Below are positions 32,011 to 41,188 of a DNA stretch of 64,000 nucleotides, one piece after another (the first letter of the stretch is position 1; the number at the start of each line of letters is the position of its first letter). The DNA comes from Marinomonas flavescens (GTDB lineage Bacteria; Pseudomonadota; Gammaproteobacteria; Pseudomonadales; Marinomonadaceae). The stretch covers positions 372,001 to 436,000 of the forward strand of contig NZ_SJSB01000001.1 in assembly GCF_004352835.1 (NCBI RefSeq), given 5' to 3'. The notes below the pieces were generated by a model. It was not told the origin of the DNA and made no database searches. It worked only from the letters and a program-made list of their open reading frames with translations. Position numbers and translations under genes: made by a program.

Positions 32011-33752
32011 GGGTTTTGTTCATCCTCTTGACTGAATTGATTTTCGTGGCGCTTTTCTTGATGAAGGTACCAGAGCTTACGTTGTAATAAGGTGCCAGGG
32101 TTATCTTGTATTTGCCTTAACCATTGATTAAGTGCTTGTTTCTGTTCGTTATTAAGCTTTTCTTTGGCTTCTTTTTGCTGCTCTTCTTTGTTGCTATTAC
32201 TTTTTTCTTTATTATCCTCGGGCGACGGCTTTTTGTCTTGTTTTTCAGGTGTTTTATTGTCTTTTTTAGGGTTGTTATGGGAAGACTGTTGGTTTTTTGA
32301 ATCAGATGAGTCTTTGTTAGACTGTTGGTTTTTAGAATCAGATGAATCTTTGTTCTGTTGTTTCTTATTCTGATCTTTTTGGTTTTTCTGCTGTTTGTTT
32401 TTTTTCTGTTGCTGTTTTTCCAAATAGGCTAGATTTTCTTTGGCTTGTTTGAATGTAGGATCTAGTTCTAAGGCTTTTTTATAGGCGTTGATAGCGTCTT
32501 CTGTTTTACCAGATAAAGCTAATGCGTTACCTAGGTTGTAATTATCCGCCACACTACTTTTGAGTGTTGATAGGGTTTTAGCCGCTTGGTCGTAATGGCC
32601 TAAAGCGTAATCTGATGCTGCCTTCCAGTCTGGACGTTTAAAGTGTTTTTCTGCTGTTTTCCAATCGCCTTTATCAACGGCTTGTTGGCCCTGTTGATCC
32701 GCAGTCATAAACCAGTCAAGCGGTGAAGCCGAGGCTTTATTAGATGGTAGAGAGAAAAAGCCAATAAGTAATATAAATAACATGCCTCGACGAAACTGGA
32801 ATGCTAGCCATAGTAAAAAAGGAAGTGCTAGCCATTGACCTTGATCTATCCAGTGGATGCTTTTGTTGTCTGCTTGCTCAGATTTGTTCTGAAGGACTGC
32901 TTGGCCTGTTATTTTATTCAAATCCGTTTGATCTAATCTACCGTGATAGAAGTTGCCACCTAGTTTTTCGGTGAGTGCTTTTAAATCGTCAATTGGGGTG
33001 GATGGAATAACGGCCTTACCGTTAGATTTTAGAGGTCTGCCATCAGGGAGTTGTATTTCTCCCCCTTTTTTAGTGCCAACGGCGATGAGGTCTAAGCGCA
33101 CGTTATGGTCTTTTAGTAAATCTGGGATTTTGCTTTGGTCCTTTGCGTCTAGGTCATCGGTTAAAACAATCAGATGTACTGGTGTTTTTTTACTCGGAAG
33201 TAGAGACAGTGCCTTCTGAATTCCGCTGGTTAAGTTGCTACCATAAACGGGCATGATGAGAGGGTTTAGCGCGAGTAAAAAGTGCGTGATTGTTTTTTTA
33301 TCTTGGCTAAAAGGGCTGATGGTATAAGCATCGCCAGCGAAGGCAACAAGAGCGATATCGCCGTCTTTACTTTGTGACAGGATATCTCTGATTGTCTGCT
33401 GTAGTCGAGTTTCTCGGTCAGGCTTAATGTCTGTTGCGTACATTGACATAGACTGATCGACGACTAATACGGTTTTACTGGTCGACTCAAACATCGTAGA
33501 GGCGGCTTTAGTCCAACTGATGCCAGCAAGCCCAAACCAGCAAAGGCTAAAGCAAAGTAAGCCAATCCATTTGTTGGCAGTTCGTTGTGTTCCTTTATGC
33601 TCTAGAAATACTAATAGGTTTTTATCAATGGCTCTATTTAGTGTCGTTGACGAAGCGTGTTGATAGCGGATGAAAGCAAATACTAACCAGGTCGCAGGAA
33701 TGAATAGTAGCCAATAGGGACGATCAAAATGGATCATATCGAGGAAGGTCAT
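32004..33752 (-). CDS. BatB/BatC fusion: von Willebrand A domain plus TPR protein
   Basis: A 582-residue protein. The N-terminal half has two membrane helices and a VWA domain with metal-site motif VVDQSMSMYATD (DxSxS, about 97-108). A membrane helix lies near 315-340. The second half contains TPR repeats (LGNALALSGKTEDAINAYKKALELDP) and then a long Lys/Gln/Asn/Ser low-complexity region (about 455-545). This joins BatB and BatC of the classic Bat operon. It probably assembles protein complexes at the membrane with BatA. It overlaps batA by four bases. Confidence 0.9.
   Translation of the reverse strand: MTFLDMIHFDRPYWLLFIPATWLVFAFIRYQHASSTTLNRAIDKNLLVFLEHKGTQRTANKWIGLLCFSLCWFGLAGISWTKAASTMFESTSKTVLVVDQSMSMYATDIKPDRETRLQQTIRDILSQSKDGDIALVAFAGDAYTISPFSQDKKTITHFLLALNPLIMPVYGSNLTSGIQKALSLLPSKKTPVHLIVLTDDLDAKDQSKIPDLLKDHNVRLDLIAVGTKKGGEIQLPDGRPLKSNGKAVIPSTPIDDLKALTEKLGGNFYHGRLDQTDLNKITGQAVLQNKSEQADNKSIHWIDQGQWLALPFLLWLAFQFRRGMLFILLIGFFSLPSNKASASPLDWFMTADQQGQQAVDKGDWKTAEKHFKRPDWKAASDYALGHYDQAAKTLSTLKSSVADNYNLGNALALSGKTEDAINAYKKALELDPTFKQAKENLAYLEKQQQKKNKQQKNQKDQNKKQQNKDSSDSKNQQSNKDSSDSKNQQSSHNNPKKDNKTPEKQDKKPSPEDNKEKSNSNKEEQQKEAKEKLNNEQKQALNQWLRQIQDNPGTLLQRKLWYLHQEKRHENQFSQEDEQNPW
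32284..32355 (-). repeat. Two 36-base direct repeats inside the BatB/BatC gene
   Basis: Two nearly identical 36-base units encode the low-complexity peptide DSSDSKNQQS twice. They differ at a few positions. In-frame, so the repeat number could vary without breaking the gene. Confidence 0.85.
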
Positions 33753-34747
33753 GCTTTTTTCCTCATTCTAAGAGTTAATTTTCCACTGGATAATAAAGCG
33801 AGTCCTAAAAATATCATCGAGACAAGGCCTAGCCAGTGAAAGTAGCTAGTGATGGGACGTTGCCAAATATTTTGGGCTGGCGTTGGTTCTAATTTATCTA
33901 ATGTTGCATAAATACGACGTAAATCAGCCGTGCTTTTCGCCCTGAAATATTCGCCACCGGTTTTATGGGCGATGCTTTTTAGCATTTTCTCATCAAGGTC
34001 GCTAGAAGGGTTGATCGTTTGTGGGCCAAAGAATCCTTGGACTTGCATGCTGTCCGCACCAATGCCAATCGTATGAATGCGTAAGTGCTGGGTGGCTGCA
34101 AAGCTAGCGGCTTGATCAGGATTCACTCTGCCTGCTGTGTTGGCGCCATCTGTCATTAGGATGAGTACTTTTTTGTCTGAAGGTTTATTTTCGAGGCGCT
34201 TGATCCCCAGTCCGATGGCATCGCCAATCGCGGTTTGCTCACCTGCAAAACCTATTTGTTCTTCTTGTACGAGTTGATTTATGGTTTTTGTATCGAAGCT
34301 CAGCGGAGCTTGTAAATACGCTTTTGAGCCAAATACAATCAATCCAATTCTATCGCCGCGTCGTTTTTTGATAAAATCGGATAAAACCGCTTTTTCGGCA
34401 TCTAGGCGATCAACAGGATGCCCATCAAGTGTCATGTCTTTGATTTGCATGCTGCCAGATAAATCCAAGGCGATCAGAAGATCTCGACCTGAAGGCGTGA
34501 CCTGTGTAGGTTCACCAAGCCATGTAGGGCGAGCGATTGCACAAACCAAGAAAACCCAAGCGAGTGATAGAAAAATAAGTGGTAGGCTAATCGACTTTTT
34601 AGAAGGCAGATTTTCTTGCCGTTTTTCTAAGTAGCCAGCATTTGGAAACCATAAGGCACTGCCTTTAGGCGCAACTTTAGGTAAAAAATGAATCAGTATT
34701 GGAAGCGGTAATAGGCAAAGAAACCAAGGCCAAGTGAATTCAAACAT
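33749..34747 (-). CDS. batA: BatA-like von Willebrand A domain membrane protein
   Basis: A 332-residue protein with two membrane helices at the N-terminus (about 5-25 and 55-75) and one at the C-terminus. A complete metal-ion site lies in LIALDLSGSMQIKD (DxSxS, about 92-105) with the downstream Thr and Asp (GEQTAIGDAIG, LMTDGANT). Overlaps DUF4381 gene by eight bases and batB/C by four, so the set is tightly coupled. Confidence 0.9.
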   Translation of the reverse strand: MFEFTWPWFLCLLPLPILIHFLPKVAPKGSALWFPNAGYLEKRQENLPSKKSISLPLIFLSLAWVFLVCAIARPTWLGEPTQVTPSGRDLLIALDLSGSMQIKDMTLDGHPVDRLDAEKAVLSDFIKKRRGDRIGLIVFGSKAYLQAPLSFDTKTINQLVQEEQIGFAGEQTAIGDAIGLGIKRLENKPSDKKVLILMTDGANTAGRVNPDQAASFAATQHLRIHTIGIGADSMQVQGFFGPQTINPSSDLDEKMLKSIAHKTGGEYFRAKSTADLRRIYATLDKLEPTPAQNIWQRPITSYFHWLGLVSMIFLGLALLSSGKLTLRMRKKA

Positions 34748-35216
34748 GGTGTTTCCTTATCCAATATCGAGTGATGCTGAGAATGTTTTCTCTCTGTTTT
34801 GCTGTCAGTTCAACGTTTCCACGATAAGGGCCATTTATAAAGTCATCACTAAGAAGATGAAACTGTTGTTTCGCGGGAAGTTTCTCATCAAGCTTTTCGA
34901 TCAAAGACTCTACTGGCAGAGCCGCGAGTGACATTCTGTTTTCACTGACCAGACAGCGCCGAATTAGCTCATGACATAGCGTAATAAGCTCTTTATCTAA
35001 TAAATTGTCATCTGCGTGTTTGAGCGATGCAAGGGCTTCTCTACGATAGGTACGTTTATGACGTCTTTTAATAAGCAGTAACACAATCCCTATAACTATC
35101 AGGATGACGATAGCCAGAGCGAGCCAAGTCCACCATGCTGGTGGCCACATTGGAACCGCTTGTGGAAGCATATAGGCCTTGTGTGGCAGCTCTAGTGGTG
35201 GTGTTTGAGGAATCAT
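34740..35216 (-). CDS. DUF4381-family membrane protein
   Basis: A 158-residue protein with one helix (about 28-48, WWTWLALAIVILIVIGIVLLL) followed by a basic patch and a helical cytosolic part. The family is a constant member of MoxR-DUF58-VWA clusters. No biochemical role is established. The start overlaps the DUF58 stop by one base. Confidence 0.85.
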   Translation of the reverse strand: MIPQTPPLELPHKAYMLPQAVPMWPPAWWTWLALAIVILIVIGIVLLLIKRRHKRTYRREALASLKHADDNLLDKELITLCHELIRRCLVSENRMSLAALPVESLIEKLDEKLPAKQQFHLLSDDFINGPYRGNVELTAKQRENILSITRYWIRKHHV

Positions 35217-36127
35217 TAGCGCAATGCTCCCTGGTCTAATAAGCGTCGAGCAATTCCTTCTGGGGGCTCACTGATATCAAATAGCTGGTGGCGAATCCCA
35301 ATACGAGCTAAGCGCTGACGCATGGCGTTGTTCTGTTCGAAGAAATCCTTTTTGGCCTGCTCAGAGCTTTTCTTTGTTATTTTGACGGATTTCATTCCGT
35401 CAGCATCGGCAAATTGGTATTGGCCAGGAGGCAGCTCAAAGGTATGGTGGTCAAATATTTGTATCCAGTGGATTTGGTTGTGTTTAGCCAGCTGTTGTAG
35501 CGATATTTGTTCTTCAGCGCTCCACTGTTGTTTGTCTGTTAAAATAATAATGTCTTTATTGCGTGCTTTAGTGGCGATTTTTGAACCGTGCCAGCCAAGG
35601 TTTTTTGGCGCTAAATATTCTCTGTTTTGGACTTTTGACGCATTTTTTAATTGATTTAACATGTTCCAAACAGAGCTTTTATTAAGGTGCTCTACGGTTT
35701 GATTACCAAAGCGTAAATTATAGAGTAGCTTGTCACCTTGTTGTTCTGAACGCCATGCAATCAAGCCAGCAAGTTGAATGAAACGGGTCGATATAAAGGC
35801 AAAGCGGGTGCTGAAATAGGCGGCGGGAGACAGATCTAAAAAGAGCAATCGTTGATGGTCGTTTTCTTGAGCATAAAGGCGAGTGTGAGTATGGCCTGTG
35901 CGAGCGGTTACTCGCCAGTCTATGTGTCTTAAATCATCACTCATTTGATAAGGGCGTAACTCGAGCATTTCCATGCCGTGGCCTTTCTTTTTAGAGCGTT
36001 TTTCTCCCGATTTTACGGTAAAACGGGCAGCTTTAGATGCCCGACCGAGATGCTTTGCAAAATGTGCGAGCAAAGCAAAGTCAGGATCATCAAGCTCGGG
36101 TGATGCTGGGGAGAGTAATGAAATCAT
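35216..36127 (-). CDS. DUF58 protein of the MoxR/Bat cluster
   Basis: A 303-residue protein with the DUF58 signature LRPYQMSDDLRHIDWRVTAR (about 55-75) and a degenerate VWA-like fold after it. No membrane helix is clear, in contrast to larger DUF58 proteins. It follows moxR after five bases. The MoxR-DUF58 pair is a standard partnership in which MoxR probably remodels the VWA-containing complex. Confidence 0.9.
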   Translation of the reverse strand: MISLLSPASPELDDPDFALLAHFAKHLGRASKAARFTVKSGEKRSKKKGHGMEMLELRPYQMSDDLRHIDWRVTARTGHTHTRLYAQENDHQRLLFLDLSPAAYFSTRFAFISTRFIQLAGLIAWRSEQQGDKLLYNLRFGNQTVEHLNKSSVWNMLNQLKNASKVQNREYLAPKNLGWHGSKIATKARNKDIIILTDKQQWSAEEQISLQQLAKHNQIHWIQIFDHHTFELPPGQYQFADADGMKSVKITKKSSEQAKKDFFEQNNAMRQRLARIGIRHQLFDISEPPEGIARRLLDQGALR

Positions 36128-36132
36128 AATAT

Positions 36133-37101
36133 CTATAATGCTGGTACGTGACTGATGAGCCTATTTAATAATTCATCTTCTGATAGGCCAGCGGCTTGAG
36201 CTTCAAAAGACGTAATAATGCGATGACGCAAGACGGGAAGTGCTATTTGTCGAACATCATCTGGTGTCACAAAATCTCGACCTTGAATAAGTGCGTTTGC
36301 TCTAGCGCAACGATCCAGTGCCAGTGTGCCGCGTGGGCTAGCACCAAAATCAATTAGGCTAGAGCCGTTAGCTGTTTCGCCAAGGTAATGTTCAGGGTGA
36401 CGTGTCGCCATGACCAATTGGACTATATAGTGCTCAACAGATTCAGACATATAAAGCGATAATGCTTTTTGTTGCAAAGCCAGAATGTCCGCTGGACTAC
36501 ACACAGTTTGAGTCTTACTCGCAAATGTTTTGTGAAGATCTTGTTGTCTGACCAGTCGCAATACTTCCAGTTCGCTTTCTGCACTTGGGTAGCCAAGATT
36601 TATTTTCATCATGAAGCGATCAAGTTGCGCTTCAGGAAGTGGGTAGGTGCCTTCTTGTTCAATAGGGTTTTGTGTTGCGATGACAAAAAATAAAGCAGGT
36701 AGCGTATAACTGTGGTTACCAACAGTCACTTGCCTTTCTCCCATGGCTTCTAAAAGCGCAGATTGAACCTTAGCAGGTGCACGGTTGATTTCATCGGCAA
36801 GCACTATATCGTTCATGATAGGGCCAGGAACAAAAGTAAACTGTCCTGTTTCTTGCTGATAAATATCCGAACCAGTGACGTCCCCCGGCAATAAATCTGG
36901 AGTGAACTGAATTCGTTGAAAGCGGCTGTCTATCGCACTTGCAAGCGCTTTTGCCGCTGTCGTTTTCGCTATGCCTGGGGGGCCTTCAAGTAAAACATGG
37001 CCGTTGGCAATAAGCGCTACCAGTAATTCATTTGTTAGATCGGGCTGGCCGATAACGGCATGATTTAGATGGTCTTTTAACTTCTCAATTACTGATTCCA
37101 T
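36133..37101 (-). CDS. MoxR-family AAA+ ATPase
   Basis: Chaperone-like ATPase heading the Bat operon. Walker A EGPPGIAKTTAAKAL (about 40-55), Walker B IVLADEINRAPAKVQSALLEAM (about 105-125), sensor 1 VIATQNPIEQEGTYPLPEAQLDRF and sensor 2 SPRGTLALDR are all intact. I start it at the ATG at 37101 (MESVIEKLKD), giving 322 residues. An upstream TTG at 37176 would add 25 residues unlike the family. Confidence 0.93.
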   Translation of the reverse strand: MESVIEKLKDHLNHAVIGQPDLTNELLVALIANGHVLLEGPPGIAKTTAAKALASAIDSRFQRIQFTPDLLPGDVTGSDIYQQETGQFTFVPGPIMNDIVLADEINRAPAKVQSALLEAMGERQVTVGNHSYTLPALFFVIATQNPIEQEGTYPLPEAQLDRFMMKINLGYPSAESELEVLRLVRQQDLHKTFASKTQTVCSPADILALQQKALSLYMSESVEHYIVQLVMATRHPEHYLGETANGSSLIDFGASPRGTLALDRCARANALIQGRDFVTPDDVRQIALPVLRHRIITSFEAQAAGLSEDELLNRLISHVPAL

Positions 37102-37230
37102 CGAACCTAAGTTCCTTATACTTCTGTCAAAAAAGGTGTCAACACAATATAATAGGCACCATCTTATCGGATTCAAAACTTTACATACAAGTCGTTAGTT
37201 GTAATAGATGCGTAAGCATAGGAAAGGAAA

Positions 37231-37452
37231 GTGGCAAAAATCGTAGTGGAAGTGATATTGAGCGCTTCTCAATACGAAGCGACGTACTCTGGTATGGCGA
37301 AAAATGTAGTAGCAAGTAGCCTTGATGGGCGAAAGGTACAACTGCCTTTATCGGCTTTTCAGCGCTTTGTGACTTATCACGGCGTGAATGGTATTTTTGA
37401 AGTAGAATTCGATGACAGACATAAATTGGTTGGTGTGACAAAAATACGTTAA
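37231..37452 (+). CDS. DUF2835-family small protein
   Basis: A 73-residue protein matching the DUF2835 pattern (VSA-like [11 protein letters not shown], then [29 protein letters not shown]). Function unknown, no membrane segment. The start is GTG at 37231 with a strong GGAAAGGAAA leader. It is divergent from moxR and 41 bases upstream of pyrD, so it may share the pyrD transcript. Confidence 0.8.
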   Translation: MAKIVVEVILSASQYEATYSGMAKNVVASSLDGRKVQLPLSAFQRFVTYHGVNGIFEVEFDDRHKLVGVTKIR

Positions 37453-37493
37453 TCCACTTCGCCTCATACTCAACACGGTTAGGAGCCCTGTCT

Positions 37494-38534
37494 ATGTATA
37501 ATCTTGCTCGCTCATTACTCTTTAAATTAGATCCTGAAGTTTCTCATGAGCTATCATTAGACCTTTTAGCGGCAAGTAGTCGATTAGGAATAACGAAGTT
37601 CTTTGATGGTTTGCCTTCTACAAAACCGATTGATGTGATGGGGTTACGTTTTCCCAATGCAGTAGGCCTAGCGGCCGGCTTGGATAAGAATGCTGATGCT
37701 TTTGAAGCGCTAGGGGCGTTAGGTTTTGGCTTTGTTGAAGTGGGAACCGTGACGCCAAAAGGACAAGATGGTAACCCTAAGCCTCGTCTTTTTCGCTTGC
37801 CTGAAGACAATGCCATTATTAACCGTATGGGCTTTAATAATAAAGGTGTAGCGCATGTGGTTTCTCGTATAAAATCACATCGTTATCCGGGTATTTTGGG
37901 TGTTAACATTGGTAAGAATCTGACTACGTCGGTTGAAGATGCGGCGGCCGATTACCTTACTTGTTTACAAGAAGTGATCCCTTATGCGGATTACATTACA
38001 GCCAACATTAGCTCACCTAATACACCGGGCTTGCGCAGTCTGCAATTCGGTGAAAGTCTGGCACAATTAATAGCACCATTGTGTGAAGCGCGTAATCGTT
38101 ACGAATCAGAGCATGGTAAACGTGTACCACTGGCGGTGAAAATTGCTCCAGATATGACTGATGATGAAATTAAATTAGTGTCTGATACCCTGCTAGCTCA
38201 AGGGGTGGATGGTATTATTGCGACGAATACCACATTGGCTCGTGATGCGGTTGCTGGCCATCAATATGCCAATGAAGCAGGTGGTTTGAGCGGTGCTCCC
38301 GTTCGCGATGCGGCTACTCATGTGGTACGGGTATTGGCGGAACACCTTAAAGGCGAATTACCTATTATTGGTGTTGGCGGCATATCAAGTGGCGAGGATG
38401 CGATTGAAAAACTCCAAGCTGGCGCGCAATTGGTACAATTGTATACAGGCTTTATTTATAAAGGGCCTGAACTGATAAAAGACGCGATAGCGTGTACCGA
38501 TAGTTTTTACCGTGAGTTAGATTTGGACCGTTAA
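37494..38534 (+). CDS. pyrD: Dihydroorotate dehydrogenase (quinone), class 2
   Basis: Membrane-associated FMN enzyme that oxidises dihydroorotate to orotate with quinone, the fourth step of pyrimidine synthesis. It is 346 residues. The N-terminal amphipathic helices ([18 protein letters not shown]) are the quinone-entry domain of class 2. The active-site loop [14 protein letters not shown] carries the catalytic Ser, with [22 protein letters not shown] and [26 protein letters not shown] for FMN binding. Confidence 0.96.
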   Translation: MYNLARSLLFKLDPEVSHELSLDLLAASSRLGITKFFDGLPSTKPIDVMGLRFPNAVGLAAGLDKNADAFEALGALGFGFVEVGTVTPKGQDGNPKPRLFRLPEDNAIINRMGFNNKGVAHVVSRIKSHRYPGILGVNIGKNLTTSVEDAAADYLTCLQEVIPYADYITANISSPNTPGLRSLQFGESLAQLIAPLCEARNRYESEHGKRVPLAVKIAPDMTDDEIKLVSDTLLAQGVDGIIATNTTLARDAVAGHQYANEAGGLSGAPVRDAATHVVRVLAEHLKGELPIIGVGGISSGEDAIEKLQAGAQLVQLYTGFIYKGPELIKDAIACTDSFYRELDLDR

Positions 38535-38561
38535 CAAAAACAGTCAATTATTTTTTAAAAT

Positions 38562-38590
38562 AGTGAGGCAGGAGTTAATCCTGCTTCACT
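38562..38590. terminator. Hairpin after pyrD
   Basis: Stem AGTGAGGCAGGA / TCCTGCTTCACT (one G-T pair) with a five-base loop. The 3' side continues TATTTGT, a weak U-tract, so termination may be partial. Confidence 0.6.
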
Positions 38591-38644
38591 TATTTGTAAT
38601 AGTCGCGAGACGCGATAAAGACCGAAATTAAAAGAAACAAAAAC

Positions 38645-38839
38645 CTAATGTGTCAGGCTAAATGTTTTATGGGTTCCTTCAATAGAAGATAGTCCATGCC
38701 ACATATTTTTTCGCCAACCAGCTAGCCTATATTGATGTACGTGATGTTGAATAGAATGGCCTTTTTATCAGGCAATCATTCCAGCATAGTAATCACAACG
38801 ATAGGCGTGGTGGTGAACATCTTGTTTTATGTCGAGCGT
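38645..38839 (-). pseudogene. rmf: Probable decayed ribosome modulation factor gene
   Basis: Read on the minus strand, one frame over 64 codons resembles RMF. IKQDVHHHAYRCDYYAG aligns without gaps to the RMF N-terminus (R-x-K-R-D-x3-R-A-x3-G-Y-x-A-G). After a break, HQYRLAGWRKNMWHGLSSIEGTHK follows the RMF C-terminal pattern (W-x-x-GWR, then W-x-G-M-T, then G-x-H-K). The ATG position is ACG, no ribosome site is present, and adjacent TGA and TAA stops replace the conserved G-K-S region. As I recall, in Pseudomonas rmf lies between pyrD and the rlmL-type gene, the same position. Read by eye, without a search. Confidence 0.35.
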
Positions 38840-38920
38840 TAAAACGAGTTTAGATACGAGAAATTGTCCAAAACACGTTGCTCTAATACATTCACAGAAA
38901 TTTAAAAAAAGTAATTAAAA

Positions 38921-41098
38921 ATGACGACAGATATACAGACAACAGATTCAGTAGAACAGGTTTATGCTTTAGAGATTACCTGTCCACTCGGATTGGAGAA
39001 TGTTTTAGAGCAAGAGTTGCATGCTGAAGGGTTGCTGAAGACTCGTTTAGGCGAAGGCCAAGTGAAGCTCTCAACAAATTTAGAAGGCATATACAAAGCA
39101 TGCCTTTGGTCTCGTGTTGCGACGCGTGTTATGTACCCTGTGGCAAACTTTAATATTGAATCTGCAGACGATCTTTATGATGCTGTTAAATCAATTGATT
39201 GGTCTAAACATCTGACGGCCACAAACACGATTGCTATTGACTGTCATGGTACTAACGATCATATCCGAAATACTCAGTTTGGCGCAGTACGTACGAAAGA
39301 TGCGATAGCCGACTATTTTGTCGCACTTTCTGGTGAGCGTCCAAGTGTTGAGAAAGAGCAGCCGGATGTTCGTATTGCAGTACGTATCAAGCGTGAAGCC
39401 GTGACGGTTAGTATAGATCTAGCCGGTGAAAGTATGCATCGACGCGGTTACCGTCAACATGGTGGTATGGCGCCCTTGAAAGAAAATCTAGCCGCTGGTT
39501 TGCTAATGCGAGCCGGTTGGGGAAGAGATTGCGGTTTAACACAATTAATTGATCCAATGTGTGGTTCAGGTACTTTTCTTGTTGAAGCGGCGATGATGTC
39601 ATTAGATATGGCGCCAGGTTTGGGGCGCCAATATTGGGGCTTTAAAGGCTGGAAACAACATGATCACCGTTTGTGGCAACAGTTGATGGATTTTGCGAAA
39701 AACCGCAAAAAAGATCCCGCTACGTTAGGTATTCGTTTTCAGGGTACTGATATAGAACAAAAAGCCATAGCAGCATCACGAGAGTGTATTAAGCGTGCAG
39801 GCTTAACGAATTTGATTGATGTCACCATGACACCATTTCAAGATCATGAGTTTGAAATTGATAGTGAAAAGCCGGGTCTTGTAATTTGTAACCCACCTTA
39901 TGGTGAGCGTCTGGGTGATGAAATGACCTTGATTGCGCTTTATCGTGAGCTAGGAGAGTGGGTTGTTAATCACGTTCGTGGTTGGCAGTTTATGATGTTG
40001 ACGAGTAATGAGCAGTTAGCAAGACAGATTCCAGTTCGTCCAGAGAAAAGTACACGAGTCATTAATGGTGGATTAGAGTGTCGTGCTTATCGCTTTCCAA
40101 TATTAACAGGCAGTGTAAAAGAAGATGTCGTGGCGCAATCGGTTATGTCGCCAGGCGCGAAGATGTTTGCAAACCGTCTTCACAAGAACATGAAGAAATT
40201 CAAAAAGTGGGCTGATAAAAAAGGCATTGAATGTTATCGAGTTTACGATGCTGATATGCCTGAGTACGCAGTAGCTATTGATATCTACCAAGACTGGGCG
40301 CATGTGCAAGAGTATCAGGCCCCAAAAAGTATTGATCCTGAAAAAGCTAAACAACGTTTATTTGATGCTGTATCTGCTATTCCAAGTGCCCTTAATATTG
40401 CTGAATCTAAAGTGGTAGTGAAACGTCGTCAGAAGCAAGTCGGCAAAACACAATATGAAAAACTTGATCAGTCGCAGCACGAAATGGTTGTGGGAGAGTA
40501 CGGGTGTGATTTTATTGTTAATCTTAAAGATTACTTAGACACAGGCTTGTTCTTAGATCACCGTCCAGTTCGTAAATTGATTCAGGATCGAGCTAACGGA
40601 AAACGTTTTCTAAATCTATTTTGTTACACGGCAACGGCTTCAGTCCATGCGGGCCAAGGCGGAGCAAGAAGTACTTACAGTGTTGATATGTCAAACACGT
40701 ATACTGAATGGGCGCGTCGTAACATTGAGCTGAATGAGTTCTCGCCTCGTGACCATAAAGTAGAGCGTGCTGATTGTTTTGAATGGTTACGGACTAATAA
40801 AGATAAGTTTGACTTTATTTTTATGGACCCACCAACGTTCTCTAATTCAAAGAAAATGTCTGAAGTATTGGATATTCAGAGAGATCATGGTGAACTAGTG
40901 CGTTTGGCTATGGCAAGATTATCGAAAAAGGGCGAGTTGATTTTTTCTAATAATTACCGTCGCTTTGTTCTTGATGATTCGTTAGTTGCTGAGTTCGATG
41001 TGGATAATGTGACTAAGCAAACGATGGATCCTGATTTCGAACGTAATACCAAAATCCATCAGTGCTGGATTATTCGACATAAGAAAGTAGCTGAGTAG
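38921..41098 (+). CDS. rlmL: Bifunctional 23S rRNA methyltransferase RlmKL (m2G2445 / m7G2069)
   Basis: Two fused methyltransferases acting on helix 74 of 23S rRNA. It has an N-terminal THUMP domain (about 50-165). The RlmL domain has DPMCGSGTFLVEAA near 210 and the catalytic NPPYGERLG near 325. The RlmK domain has NLFCYTATASVHAGQGGA around 565 and DPPTFSNSKKM near 645. It is 725 residues (702 in E. coli), so both halves are intact. Confidence 0.95.
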   Translation: MTTDIQTTDSVEQVYALEITCPLGLENVLEQELHAEGLLKTRLGEGQVKLSTNLEGIYKACLWSRVATRVMYPVANFNIESADDLYDAVKSIDWSKHLTATNTIAIDCHGTNDHIRNTQFGAVRTKDAIADYFVALSGERPSVEKEQPDVRIAVRIKREAVTVSIDLAGESMHRRGYRQHGGMAPLKENLAAGLLMRAGWGRDCGLTQLIDPMCGSGTFLVEAAMMSLDMAPGLGRQYWGFKGWKQHDHRLWQQLMDFAKNRKKDPATLGIRFQGTDIEQKAIAASRECIKRAGLTNLIDVTMTPFQDHEFEIDSEKPGLVICNPPYGERLGDEMTLIALYRELGEWVVNHVRGWQFMMLTSNEQLARQIPVRPEKSTRVINGGLECRAYRFPILTGSVKEDVVAQSVMSPGAKMFANRLHKNMKKFKKWADKKGIECYRVYDADMPEYAVAIDIYQDWAHVQEYQAPKSIDPEKAKQRLFDAVSAIPSALNIAESKVVVKRRQKQVGKTQYEKLDQSQHEMVVGEYGCDFIVNLKDYLDTGLFLDHRPVRKLIQDRANGKRFLNLFCYTATASVHAGQGGARSTYSVDMSNTYTEWARRNIELNEFSPRDHKVERADCFEWLRTNKDKFDFIFMDPPTFSNSKKMSEVLDIQRDHGELVRLAMARLSKKGELIFSNNYRRFVLDDSLVAEFDVDNVTKQTMDPDFERNTKIHQCWIIRHKKVAE

Positions 41099-41188
41099 AA
41101 ACAGAATTAGGCTGTTTTATTTTGCTTGAATCACGTTAACTAATATGTGTGCTACGTATTAAATTGTATAGGTTTATAAGTTTTTAAA

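Noticed and set aside
32284..32355. CRISPR-like repeats
   Set aside because: Only two units without spacers, in frame inside a protein gene.
32164..32373. An antisense frame of Ser/Leu/Phe repeats
   Set aside because: It mirrors the low-complexity K/Q/N/S codons of the BatB/BatC gene.
38756..38842. A 28-codon plus-strand frame encoding a hydrophobic peptide (MAFLSGNHSS...)
   Set aside because: It lies antisense to the RMF-like remnant and has no ribosome site; hydrophobicity is probably by chance.
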